NCBI GenBank assembly: GCA_951217055.1
Contig: OX578281.1
Location: forward strand, 29,064,101 to 29,128,100
DNA length: 64,000 bases
DNA from: Gerris lacustris
Lineage: Eukaryota; Arthropoda; Insecta; Hemiptera; Gerridae
Reading direction: 5' to 3'
Below are positions 24,870-35,518 of this stretch, one piece after another (position 1 is the first letter of the stretch; each line of letters opens with the position of its first letter). Under the pieces are notes generated by a model. It was given only the letters and a program-made list of their open reading frames with translations. It had not been told where the DNA came from and did not search any database. A program made the translations under genes and the position numbers.

Positions 24870-24999
24870 AAAAATTAATCATTCTGTAAATGATTTATAC
24901 GTTCTATAGTATGCCTTATGCAATTGGTTGGATCAGCATATTAAGTTTATAGATAAGAATTTTAGTGTGTAACATCTATAGACTTTCCAAATCTTTTAT

Positions 25000-26470
25000 C
25001 TCTATATCTGAAAATGTAAACAGTATTACCAGGGAAATGTCATAATTAGTGTCCTTTCCTAAATTCCTTCCGTATGTACTAAATTACTTGGTCTGGTCAT
25101 CTTCTACCCATTTAAGGTTCCTTTTTCAGACATTGTGATCACGTGTCATACTTAATCCGGATTTGCTCGTTCACGCACGAATGGCGTAGTTTGTTCACTC
25201 GTCAATCGCACTCACCATCGGTCTCACCATTCGAGACGCTCGCGCTAGGAGCGTTTTTTTGAGACGAGTTTAAGGCTTGTATCGACAAGGCGAACATTCG
25301 GCTGGTGTGTAAAGGGTCGGTCGCGTTTTGGGGACGAACGCACGAATGCCACTCACAAGTGTCTGTGAGTCACAAGCATGAGATGCGGTTTTACGTATAT
25401 TACGTGGTTTTGTATGGATATTTCTCTTTTCTAATGTGGTATTTAAACTCTGTTGGAAAGTTTATTTGGTTTCAAATCATGGGTTTATTTAAAGTGTGGT
25501 TTATTTCAATACGATGTTGATAGTTGCAAAGGTATATATTTAGTTAAGGCTGCCAAGAAAACCTGTTGACCTTAGTGTAATAAATATTAACTAGGTGCCA
25601 ATGTCTATAATGGTCTAGCACTCAGTTAGTTGGTTTCGAAACCATCACCTCGTAGCACGACGCCCAACTGATTCAATAAATCCACATCACTCTTAATAAA
25701 TAATAGTCGCACTATTTGTATCAATGGCATTTTATTAAATTTATTGGATCAATGGCATTAGCTTAGCGGGGCATTATTCTAGGAGGGGGCTTTTCTCCAT
25801 CACCCTTCCTCTACCATTCTCGTGTCTTAAAAAAGTGTTTCTGGGAAGTGAAGCTAAGCCTCCTCCCTTCCCCCCTCCTACCCCTCATGTATTAGTAATG
25901 ACCATCCCTAGAACTTAAAATTAAATTTACGAACTAACTTCCAGAATATTAGGTTAGCAAATTACTTTATAAATGTATTATGTTTTAATTGCATAGTAAT
26001 TCTAGTTTGTAATTGCTAATTGCTACAAGACATATGAAAACAAGCAAGAAGTTTAGACTAAAAACCAGCTTTGAAATCATTAAAAGATAAAAAATTGAAA
26101 AAGATATTTAGGTATTCATTTAGGGCATTGTTTGAAACAATTATATAGATAGACTATTTGTTAATGGGTGCCCTGGTCAAACACCAGGGTTTGCATTTAT
26201 TTTAATTGTTGACTTTATCAAGTTAATTGTAGTTGCTAATTGTTAGCTTGTTTCTATACCGGTGCTGACCTCGAAGTCGTAAAAAGCTTAATGTTTTAAA
26301 TAAAGGCGACGATTTTCCTTTAAATGTATTCCTATTTTCTGTTATATTTTTACTTACATGTTTGTAATAAAATAAAAAACATAGAAGTTTTCTGTTTTAT
26401 GATGCAGCGTGTAGTTTAATCTGAGGACGTGTATATATAATCCATAAAGCAGTTTAATACATTGAAGACA
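25000..26470. other. No supported gene
   Basis: Includes a moderately GC-rich patch at 25150-25390 (CGCACGAATGGCG, GCACGAATGCCACTCAC) with loosely repeated 'cgaatg' and 'tcaccat' strings, possibly an old element, and a frame of 71 codons without motifs. The rest is AT-rich. Confidence 0.4.
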
Positions 26471-26473
26471 ATT

Positions 26474-26690
26474 ATTGTGATGGCGCGTTTAATTCGATTT
26501 TGAGATTTTGATGGGTTTACATTTTACGAGGTGCCTTAAGTCCAAAAAAAAAAATTTATTTGAGAGATAAATGTATGTACAAACGCGTGGAGCCTAAATT
26601 ACTGGACCGATGAAATGTGCCATAAATGTTCAGAAAAAACATACCCCGAGGTGAAACTGAAAAATAAATTTAACCTACAAACTAGGATTT
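26474..26690 (+). mobile_element. Family B element, 5'-truncated diverged copy
   Basis: Keeps ATTGTGATGGCGCG, TTCGATTTTGAGATTTTGAT, GTGCCTTAAGTCC, CGCGTGGAGCCTAAATTACT and ATACCCCGAGGTGAAACTGA. The starting hairpin is missing and the 3' half is lost. Confidence 0.65.
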
Positions 26691-27338
26691 AAATTCCAAC
26701 CTTTTGATCGAGTTTGTCGTACCGACAGCATGTCAGTTCGCTTGATCTATTCCTTTTCAGAAACCAAACCGTCTCGCTTCTTGCTTCATTATGACCATTC
26801 TCATAATGTCCCACATTCCCAAATACATCAACATGTCTCCTACATTCATCATTCATTTCATGAACTTAGCCGGATTCTGTAAATTACTTCCATAGTTTTC
26901 GGTGAATCATTTATGGCGATATCAATTAAAAATCTGTAATGTTATCTGAGACACTGTTGATTTTATACAGTTTTTCCTCGTTGCTGCTCTCCTCGTTGAT
27001 TTCGTCGGTCATCACTGCTTTTGCGCCTTTTTCAAGCAATATGATTTTTCTAGTTAACCTTTAATTATAATGACGTGATCAAAAGTTTTCATTAGTATTT
27101 TTACTGTTTAAAAGCGATAAAACTACTCCGACGCTTCTATAGCCCCATCCGTTCACAAGATAATTAATCTTTAAGATTTTTTTTGGGGGGGGGGGATTTT
27201 TTTCACTGGATATGCGACGAATGAAAAATTCGGCGCGACAAACGCCATTTTTAAGGACACAGCAAATAGATGAAGTGGTACAAAACGAAACCAAATCCTT
27301 ACATATTTGAACTCAGGGAGTCCTCCCCTTTCTTACAA

Positions 27339-27567
27339 CATCCCAACATGTCGCATTTCCGTTAAAAAAATGTCTACCCCTAGTTTTTAAGGTATGATTT
27401 TTTGGTGCTTTCCTATAATTTCTCTCTGTTTGGGTTATTACACATAACGTAACAGTAAAGTTTCAAATTTTTGCATTTGGAACTTTCGAAGATTAGGTGC
27501 GTTACAGACGGACTGAGAGACACACAGACAAGTGCTGGAATGTATAAGGATCCTCGTTTTTACTTAT
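27339..27567 (+). repeat. Family D interspersed repeat, copy 1
   Basis: Ordered blocks (ACATGTCGCATTTCCG, AAAATGTCTACCCCTAGTTT, GGGTTATTACACATAACGTA, ACAGACGGACTGAGAGACAC, GGAATGTATAAGGATCC) recur in inverted orientation at 41025-41235. About 230 bp, non-coding. Confidence 0.6.
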
Positions 27568-27718
27568 AGACTCTAATTATGCGTTTTGTTGAAGCATCGT
27601 TGATTGTTTCGTGTTGCTTCTTTTTCCCTTGTTTATTTTTTATGTCCGATACCTGTTAAATTTGACGAATGAATTTTTTCCCTCGGTACGGAGCAATTAA
27701 AACGTGAAATACAAACTT

Positions 27719-27870
27719 TTAAAAGGAGAGTAAGTGGCTTTGTTCAATGTTCAACAGTGGTAGGGGGGGGGGGGGGGATAACGGCTCACTTGTCTCATGC
27801 CCGAAATTCGATTTGTAACAACAATTGTGCTGTAACGAATCCATATTTTCCTTCAGGCTTGCCAACTTAC
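27719..27870 (-). CDS. Candidate terminal exon of a two-exon minus-strand gene
   Basis: On the minus strand a strong acceptor (CTATTCTTTTTACAG) is followed by a frame open for about 50 codons to a TAA at 27719. It runs through GKLASLKENMDSLQHNCCYK and then a Pro run encoded by a C15 tract. When joined to the exon ending at 28040 by removing a 169-nt GT-AG intron, the frame is preserved, which is the main argument for it. The Pro run comes from a homopolymer whose length may vary. No family is recognized. An alternative reading is that CAG|GTAAGT here is a recursive splice site. Confidence 0.3.
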
Positions 27871-28039
27871 CTGTAAAAAGAATAGAACAACATTGGATAC
27901 CCAGTTAAGCAGTGTCCAGGTATTTTATATGTATTGCCACGTCTGTGTGTAGCGAGTAGCTTGAGGGATCAACGGAGCGTATATTTCCCTGAAGAGGTCC
28001 CTTTGATGTTTACATAGTGCAAAAAAAAGTTGTACTTAC

Positions 28040-28175
28040 CCCTTCCCTCATATATGGAAAGGGAAGTTGTTTTATCCGCCTCTTCTAAATTTTCTACGTC
28101 ATAGCGCACTTCGATCTCTTTTTTCCCGCCTCTTTTAAAATTATTATTTTTTAACCTTGATGCTCTGTACTTCAC
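28040..28175 (-). CDS. Candidate upstream exon of the same minus-strand gene
   Basis: A minus-strand frame ending at a good donor (GAAGG/G GTAAGT, exon end 28040) with a charged, coding-like sequence (KKEIEVRYDVENLEEADKTT). There is no ATG at the upstream end: a TAG lies just before a GTG, so the true exon would begin at an internal acceptor such as AAGTACAG near 28160. The product is unknown. The spliced frame with the downstream exon gives roughly 90 codons. Confidence 0.3.
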
Positions 28176-28560
28176 AGTCTAGTTACAGCACGTGCTCGTT
28201 AGTAATTCATATGGTACTGTTTACTTGCCCTTTCAGGTTTTTTTTTTTTTTAAATATGGATTATCACATTAATGTGAAAAAATATACCTACATTTTAGTT
28301 TTTCAGTAATCTAGAACTTTTTAAAAAATTGCATGGTTTCTTATCTATTTTAATATCCCAACTTCATGCATATTGTTAGAGTGTGTAAAGTATGTATATT
28401 GGAGAAAAAAAAAGCTGATCAGCGAACAAAACCTTTTTGACAGGACTGTCTGAGACTAGGTGCGGTTCTGTTTCATCTGTTGGCTTACTTCGCTTAATAT
28501 GATATTCTAGCATTCCAAGAATTGTCGAGCATGTGGGTCTTGAGATAGTATCCTACGAGA

Positions 28561-29039
28561 CTAAAGCGGCCCACACACTAACAGTTTAACTGAAGATAAC
28601 GATCTGTCCGTCCACGGAGCTTGGCCACACACTCGTCAGTTTTCCTTAAGATGACGGACTGCAGTCGGAGGTGGACTGTAGGTGTGTGGAGGGTAGAGGC
28701 AAGGATCGGATGGAAGGAGAGACGACAGTCCGTGGACTGTCAGGCCTGTGCCTCAAGATCAATGCCGCCCTACACTATCAGTCGGCCTACAGGCGTGTAG
28801 AGTGATTCGTCTTTATTTTGTTTATTTCCCTTCGTCGGACTGCAGTTAAAAATCGACAGATATCGGCCTGCAGACATTCATCGCACAGTGTATGGCGCAT
28901 ACAGGCACAGATCTGTAGTTCTTTACGATTGCCTGCAGGCGCTGGACGGGTAATGTGTGGTGGTCTGAGATTTTGGCCTTACGATAATCGTATACGATAA
29001 CGGCCTGCAGTTAAACCGTAAGTGTGTGGGCCCCTTAAG
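28561..29039. mobile_element. GC-rich MITE with 32-bp terminal inverted repeats
   Basis: The left end CTAAAGCGGCCCACACACTA (28561-28592) and right end (29008-29039) are inverted copies at 28 of 32 positions. The interior is GC-rich with many CTGCAG/CCTGCAGG-type short palindromes (GGACTGCAGT, GGCCTGCAGAC, GCCTGCAGGC). No transposase is encoded, and the 60-codon frame inside is incidental. A target duplication is not clear. The ends resemble those at 10577, 20767 and 59845 (AAGGGCCC followed by a CACAC or ATTCACA string). Confidence 0.8.
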
Positions 29040-29406
29040 ATATAAAACTCCGCCAGAGTAATATTACAGAATCGGCCTTCATGGCAATATAACAAGATCC
29101 TCTGAGCCGACCTTGTGTGCAGATTAGTCTCGTCTGGAGTCCACTGCTGGAGTAAGTATTGAAATCAAAAATCCAAGATAGATTTTAGGAAGGAAAGGAA
29201 AAATCGACTGATTTTCTCGATCTAGTGGTTTGAGAAAGCAAATTGTATCTTAAATAGTGCTTTATGTCCTTTTGTCTTAGTCATTAGAGTTAGTAATAGC
29301 TTAAATAGCAGTAATAGCTATTTAAGGTCTAGGGTCTAGGGTTGGCTGCGCCTAGAGTCTAGGCGCACCTAATAAGTCTCCTCTGGACGAACCACAAATG
29401 AGTAGG

Positions 29407-29447
29407 AGTAAACCTTAAGATGGCAGAAGTACCTGCTTTCGAAACGT
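29407..29447 (+). ncRNA. Hammerhead-like relic
   Basis: CCTTAAGATGGCAG, a short GCAG/CTGC stem, then CTTTCGAAACGTTAAC. The GAAAC box and the following GUU resemble the 3' part of the minimal Penelope-type hammerhead, but the first core box is CUUAAGA instead of CUGAUGA. Probably inactive. Confidence 0.3.
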
Positions 29448-30139
29448 TAACTATACACAAAGTTGTTTCTAAACTCATGTTTATAAACAATTAGTACAAT
29501 GGATCATGTCAAAATAAATGTATTTATTATGATGTGCCATTTTGAGAAAGATTTGTAACGTCATGATAGAGCCTTTATTATCTGACATGTCTGGTATTTA
29601 AAATATTAGTTTAATACAGTTCAATTCTCAATAACCGTGGCATATCGACCATTGAATATTATTTCGCATTTTTTGAATTCCATTAAGTGAATATGCTTTA
29701 AATTAAACTGCGATTTGTTACAATTATTAGTATTTTCACTTAATGGGTACGTAGAGAATGAAAATACCGAAAAAACTAATAGCGTGAAATTCTTCTTAAA
29801 TTCCATGTTGAAACTAGACATATTGATTGGTTGGAACAATGAATTTAAAATGACCATTTGGATGTAGTGGAACGAGAGATTTGAATAATTTAAACATCAA
29901 CAGCGGCTGTCTTTAAACAATATAATAGATTCTCCCCTTTCCTACAAATCAATAATGTTATAAGATAGATGATCTATTTCAATTTAATAATTGTGTCTAA
30001 ATGACCAAGGGGTTTCAGTTAGTTTTTGAAACAATCAACGATTTGACGGAGGTATTAAGAGAAAACAAAATTTCTTAGGGGTTTATACTGTTAAGGTTTT
30101 TTTTTAATATATATTATAATTAATAAATATAAAACAAAA

Positions 30140-30612
30140 ATAGACTGCCAATTAGTGTGGCACATAGCTTCCTCGCATCATATTATGTACTTTATTGTTA
30201 TATTAATTTATTGTTGTATTGTTTATTGTGTAAAAACTATTAATAGCTTTTAGCGAACTTAACCACTTTATAGCTGCGTCGCTGTTGGTTTCACTAAAAA
30301 ATTGTATTTGAAAAAATGTTAAGTTTAATTTTTTTCCCGACCTAAAATTCCAATTTTAAAATTGAAGTTCACGTTTACACGAGCGTTGCGCGTGAACGCT
30401 TGAACGGATAACGTTGTCCAACGAACTCGTCCTGGGCATTGGTAAAATGAACATGTCTACCAAATTTCATCAAAATCGGTTGACATTTACTTAAGTTATC
30501 ATCGGACGTTTCAGGATTCGCGGACACGCAGACCGACAGACAGACACGAGACCAAAAATGTTCCCTGATGTCTGAAACGGATTTCTGTCTTGGAATTTTT
30601 AAAATCGGGGAC
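30140..30612 (-). mobile_element. Family A element, subtype 2, 5'-truncated
   Basis: On the minus strand it carries the subtype 2 interior (shared with 24410-24720) and the GGAAGCTATGTGCCACACTA tail, but the GCTTCCG hairpin at the 5' end is missing. The truncated end abuts the tandem repeat block that begins near 30618. Confidence 0.72.
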
Positions 30613-30617
30613 ATATG

Positions 30618-31095
30618 CTTCTTGTTGCAAAGTCCAATCCGATGCTTAATATCGATTTATTTAGTGTAAAAGATGTTCTAGCTTAGTTATCTTTCGTTTG
30701 TAGTGGTTGATTTTCAGACCAGAGCTTTTTGTTGCACACTACGCACCCATGCTTAATTTGTTGGAGTATTTCAATATTTTCTGCCATTGTACTGTTGTAT
30801 TACGGTAGTTTGTTGTTGAACACTTAGGCATTGTGTAAGTCAGAGCTTGTTGTACACACTGCTGCCTAGTTTATTGCGGTATGTATGTATTTACTGTGTA
30901 TACGTTGTTGGTTGTAGTATTTTGTTGAACACTTATCCCTGTATAGGTCAGAGCTTGTTGTCACACACCGATGCCCAGTTTGTTGCGGTACGTTGGTCTT
31001 TACTGTGTATAAGTTGTTGGCGATAGTATGTTGTATAACAGTTTGGAACTGTGTAGGCCAGAGATTGTTGTTACAAAGTCCACCTGTTGGCAAGG
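30618..31095 (+). repeat. Degenerate tandem repeat, unit 108-121 bp
   Basis: CAGAGCTT(G/T)TTGTT-type unit starts occur at 30720, 30841, 30949 and 31059, each followed by a CACAC, a TGCxxAGTTT(A/G)TTGCGGTA block and TGTTGTTGAACACTTA-like sequence. A further partial unit seems to begin at 30618 (CTTCTTGTTGCAAAGTCCA). Units differ at many positions, so the array is old. Confidence 0.75.
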
Positions 31096-31099
31096 GTTT

Positions 31100-31345
31100 T
31101 TCTGGTTGCATCGATTTCCATCCACCATCTTTGCCTCCCTGCGGCCCCCATGGCTTCTACTCCACACCGTAACCCCTCCCTTATAATTGCCCTCTCGCTT
31201 TTCACCCTCCTCACTCTTTCCTTCCTTCCAAGTTCCCACCTTGTTCTCATTATTATTTTCTATTCTTCCATTTCCCTCCTCGTCATTTATCCAAAAGCTT
31301 TTCTTTTCCCTTCTTTTTTTTCATTCATCGAGCAAGGTTTTTCCT
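31100..31345. other. Pyrimidine-rich stretch, no convincing gene
   Basis: Directly follows the tandem repeats. It is a strongly C/T-biased region (CCTCCCTGCGGCCCCCATGG, then TTCCCTTCTTTTTTTT). Frames are open on both strands because of this bias. I see no domain and do not call a gene. Confidence 0.35.
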
Positions 31346-31728
31346 GCTGACTATATTATTGTACAATATAATTTATCAAGCGTTTCTATCGGGACCTCCT
31401 TCATTTCAACATTGTATTTCAATAAAAAAAAAATATTAAGTCGAGTTTAATTCAAGCGCTAATTGTTGATGGATTTTTTTTCTTCTCTCTAAAACAAGAT
31501 GTAATTTGCCTTTTCTATGGATGCTGCTTAATGACGGCTTAGAGAGACAAAGGATTTTATACTTGAAATGCCATTTTTTACCGGTTATGCAGTCGTTTCT
31601 TTGAAATAGTTTATTTCTGCGATTTAAGATTATTAAATACCCACCGACAAACACAACCAGGAAGGAAATGAAACTAGGTCAGAAACCTTATCTTTAATTT
31701 TAAGCTCTCTCATATTTTATTCCTTTTT

Positions 31729-32105
31729 ACTTTCTCATAGACGTATTGTATATAAAGCGGAAGTATTGTGATGGCGCGAAAATTCTATTTTGATAGATTT
31801 ACTCTTTTGGAGGTCCCACGAGTCCCAAAACTTGGTTCTTACAAATTGACGCTCTGTCGTCTGTAGTCTGTGCAGACGTGTGGAGGGAGTCTAAACTACT
31901 GGGCCAATATTGATTAAATTTAGTTTACAGTTTCAGAAAAATGTACCTCGAGTTTTAAAATAGGTAACTTTAAACGTGGGTGGTGAGAAGTCGCGTTCGA
32001 TTCCCCGCTAGGGGGAAGTTCATTTTATGGTTATCTTTTATAAACTATTTGATGATAATTAAATGTAACTACGAAAATACAACTAATAAATGGAAAACCA
32101 CTGGA
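31729..32105 (+). mobile_element. Family B element, internally deleted copy
   Basis: Starts ACTTTCTCATAGACG and keeps GTGATGGCGCGAAAATTC, CGTCTGTAGTCTGTGCAGAC and CTAAACTACTGGGCC. It then jumps from 'gtacctcgag' directly to AACGTGGGTGGTGAGAAGTC and the B-box-like CGTTCGATTCCCCG. The tail block GAAAATACAACTAATAAATG matches the reference copy. Confidence 0.75.
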
Positions 32106-32332
32106 CTATTTAATTATGTAACTATAGGAATTCGTGATGGATGACGAGAAATCCATGGAATGTTTGGTATAATTAATAAGATGATTTTAAAATATTGAAT
32201 GAAATAAGAACTTGGTTACTTAGAAATAAGTAATTTAATCAAAAACATCTGTATTAGTAATTATGATAGAACAATAATAGAAGATTTCTAATTATAGGTA
32301 ACATTATTGTCTTTAGAAAATAATGTAATATA

Positions 32333-32374
32333 CTGAGGATGACTCTGCTTACGATTGGAAACGTCTCAAAATTA
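32333..32374 (+). ncRNA. Hammerhead-like relic
   Basis: ACTGAGGATGACTC ... GGAAACGTCTC. The spacing and the GAAACGUC end match the 3' part of minimal Penelope-type hammerheads, but CUGAGGA replaces CUGAUGA and the intervening sequence makes no good stem II. Probably a decayed element end. Confidence 0.3.
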
Positions 32375-32428
32375 AATAATGTTTCATTTCATTTTATATT
32401 TACATAGCCAAGCTTTATTGCCTTTTAG

Positions 32429-32501
32429 TAGGTAGTATTATTGTTCCAATTGGTCCTATAACAACACTTAGTGGAAACCACAATAACTTTAGTGGAAGCT
32501 G
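32429..32501 (+). CDS. Candidate 73-nt cassette exon
   Basis: A good acceptor (TTTATTGCCTTTTAG) is followed 73 nt later by a consensus donor (GCTG|GTAAGTATT). One frame is open throughout, giving GSIIVPIGPITTLSGNHNNF and then SGS, and the other two contain stops. The composition is plausible for a linker or extracellular segment but no domain is recognized. The exon would be phase 1 at its start and phase 2 at its end. Upstream and downstream partner exons were not identified, so this could be a chance pairing of splice-like sites. Confidence 0.3.
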
Positions 32502-33710
32502 GTAAGTATTATTAATTTATGTGAATAATTACAGTTACAAGTCATTATATAGTGATTGGTGTCGGGATATTACATTCTAAGTTTTTGATAATGTTAAAGT
32601 TACATTGACTTAACTATTACTAATTCTGGATATCTATGGAAAACAATATTATCACTTGTAAAATTACATTTATTATAAATGTTCTATGAAATGATGCGAA
32701 GGTTAGATTGTAAAAATAAGCTCAAGGTTTATGGTAAAATGAAATTTTACCTTTTACTTTTTAAAATTTAACAATTTTCAAACAAGCTAAATTTAAAACT
32801 CATGCTGCATCAGCCAAAGCTCCGGAAAACTCGTCGAGTTTATGCGCCACTGTTGTCAATACTCTTGGAACACACTATACTAAACAACTCAATGATTATT
32901 GTGTTTTATAAATTTATTGTCTAACCACAATTATTAATATCTACCAGTTTTGACTTAGTTTACTAATTAATTAATTGGTTTTTGATTTCATGTCAACACC
33001 ATAGTTACATAGTATTAGGAATAACGAAGCGACTGTGTATGACTTAAACGCTTTACTTACTTAGTCAATTTAACAAGATTCTTGAAAACAGATCTGAATA
33101 ATGAAAAAGAAAAACAGGATTTAAATTTTCAATGGGACCCGTATGTGACTCAACGGACAACCGATAGAGCTTACATTAGAATCGTTGAACCATAAATCAT
33201 ACGAGTATATTTATCTGCTTACAAAGGGAAACTATTTATAAAACCTTTCACCTTTCCCTGTTCTCTTTCAGGAGGGTTTTACTTAACCTATCGCAATCTG
33301 TGCTAGAGACTAGACATTAGATTGTTAGATGACATTTATCCACGAGAAAGGCCTTACTCGTTACATTTTCTCTTTGACTTGGGAAAGCCGGCTCCAGAAC
33401 AGCCACGTTAAGCTAACAGACTTCACAAATAAACTCCACCATGTTATGACCGCTGTCCAAAGTTTCTTCTTTCCCTCTTTTCTGCGCGGATGATTTCCAG
33501 CTTGCTGTTGAAAGCCGACCTACGACGTAATATGACTGTTGTAGAGTGACAGTAGCTTTCTTCCTTCCTCAGTCTGGAACAATTATTAAGTTGCGAAACA
33601 AATGCGTTGTTTGTAACACTGTTATCAAACTTATTTTGGGGGGCTTTCAACTTGATGTTCGGTCTACTAACTAATTTTATATTCAGGATAATGAAAATCA
33701 CATTTCCCAC

Positions 33711-33784
33711 CAAAATGGGCGTGACATGGCCGCTCTCCACCAGACCTAGCTTGTCCCACAGACGAACTTTGCCGACCACGTATT
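33711..33784 (-). CDS. Candidate coding exon, unknown protein
   Basis: On the minus strand a poly-T tract ending TTTCATCCAAG acts as a good acceptor, and the following 74 nt are GC-rich against the AT-rich surroundings. The frame (EYVVGKVRLWDKLGLVESGH followed by VTPIL) ends at TTTTG|GTGGGA, a possible donor. The frame stays open further downstream on the minus strand to about 33444, so the exon could be longer. The amino-acid composition looks genuine but I do not recognize the family. Confidence 0.35.
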
Positions 33785-34306
33785 CTTGGATGAAATAAAA
33801 AAAAAAAAAAAAAAAATCATACACAAAAGTAAAATTGTAAATAAGGAAAAGAATAAACCTAATGTGAAAGTGGTTTTTTGAAATCGTTGTTTTGTATGAG
33901 TCAAATTTGGCTTCGTGATGCTAAACGTCTTAAACGCTTTACTGCTACCCAATTCCCAATACTTTACTGTTGCCGAGGTCAAAGAATAGTCTTACCTTGT
34001 TAAGGAAAACTCTATTAACATTAACCTAATACACTAGTTAAAGGCTTCTACCCTCACTATAATACGGTCGGGTCTTGGTCCATGTTTTCTTTCAATTCAA
34101 GCCGTGTACAGTGTACATAATAGTATAAAATGTTAATGCATCGGTTCAAACCCTCATGACCCATCACGTAATCACGCTTCATTGCATGAATCACGACTTG
34201 TTTTTCTTATCTTTCTCGAAACATCTAACCCCTCTCGATTTTTCTAGCTGTAATTTTTTTTTATCTGACAAACAAATTAATTATCGACTCATGTGCGAAG
34301 AAAATG

Positions 34307-34307
<1 letters not shown>

Positions 34308-34396
<89 letters not shown>
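34308..34396. repeat. (TA)n microsatellite
   Basis: About 44 TA units. It is followed 55 bp later by a GAAACGTC-containing hammerhead-like motif, the same association seen at 6498-6587. Confidence 0.96.
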
Positions 34397-34401
<5 letters not shown>

Positions 34402-34432
34402 TAATCGTTTGATTTTCGTGCAGGAATTAAGT

Positions 34433-34485
34433 ATAACGTTTCGGCAAACATGTCGTTGAAGATGCAATACATGAAACGTCATATT
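34433..34485 (+). ncRNA. Hammerhead-like relic next to (TA)n
   Basis: Plus strand: GTTGAAGATG, then CAATACAT and GAAACGTCATA. Minus strand: GTTTGCCGAAACGTTA. Both strands thus carry a GAAACGU box close together. Neither has the full CUGAUGA core, so this is read as a decayed Penelope-type terminus, with low confidence. Confidence 0.25.
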
Positions 34486-35116
34486 TTATCACTCATATTT
34501 AGGCACGTAACGATGGATAGGCCCGTTTCTTACTAAGTGACGTTTGTCGCCGTCACGCGCGATGGTGATTTTTTTGTCTTATTGAAACTTATGTATTTCG
34601 GTCTTCGGCGTCACATAAGAAACGTCGCCTGGTCTGAAAAAGCCCTTAATCTCCAACCTTTTAGTTCTTTTAAGTAGAGGATGAAGTATTTGCAATTGTC
34701 TATCTGTCAAATATTTTTGTTTTTCTAATTTTAAAAGTTCCCCAAAAAATAAAAATGTGTTCTTCTAGTAAGGTTTAAATTTAGTATAATAATAATAATC
34801 GTTTATTTATTTAGCAATTTCGTTCATAAGTAATAGTAACTAAAAAACGATATAGCCTTGGTCACTGGACCGTCAGGCGAAAAATGTGTTCTTCAAGTAA
34901 GGTTTAAATTTAGTATATATTTTAGTATTTTTTTTGTCTGACATTAATAATGTGACTTTAAAGAATGATTAAATAATAAATTAGGTAAAATTGTAGCTGA
35001 GATATTTATAAAAGTTTGATTGCCAAATTCTTCGACTGCTTTTGTCGTTTCTCATTTTAATTGTTGTTAGACTGTTATTTATTATTATCTGCTAGTTTTA
35101 TCCTTGAAGATTTTAG

Positions 35117-35220
35117 TGAAAAAGTTCAACAAAGGAGGGATCGAAGGGATTTCAAATATTGCCCAAGAAGAAATACCTGATAGCGTGGCAGTTCTTCTAG
35201 ATAAGAAATTAGAGCATTAA
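35117..35220 (+). CDS. Candidate exon upstream of the RIIa gene
   Basis: After AGATTTTAG the sequence reads open to a TAA at 35218-35220 in one frame (KKFNKGGIEGISNIAQEEIP, then DSVAVLLDKKLEH). Composition is clearly coding-like, with raised GC compared with flanks. It could be a 3' terminal exon of an upstream plus-strand gene whose other exons are not visible, or an alternative exon of the RIIa locus 300 bp downstream. The acceptor has a weak pyrimidine tract. No family recognized. Confidence 0.35.
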
Positions 35221-35518
35221 ATATAAAGGAACATCCAAAGAGTTTGAGTTCGGCCAAAAAAACATCAATTTACATAACACCAAATAAGATTTGGTAGAAA
35301 GGTATGAAAACTTACGATTTTTCAAATCCTGTCTTCTTGTCACTTTCTTTGTTGATCTTATAGGAGTTTTCTTTCGGAATTAAAGCTTAAATTAAGAGGA
35401 TATATCTTAAAGTAGACTTAGATTTGGAGAGAACGAGATAAGCATCACTGACATTTCTCAGTTTACACGGAGGGTTTTTACTTGAAAGTCAGTCCTACTT
35501 TGAAGCAAGAAGAAGGCG

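Noticed and set aside
27870..27871. Recursive splice point on the minus strand (CAG|GTAAGT)
   Set aside because: The frame after it is open and joins in phase with an upstream exon only 169 nt away, so an ordinary acceptor is the simpler reading.
28818..29000. 60-codon frame at 28.8 kb
   Set aside because: Inside the 28561-29039 MITE; no domain.
29068..29152. Possible exon between an acceptor near 29067 and a GTAAGTATT donor at 29153
   Set aside because: All three frames contain stops between the sites.
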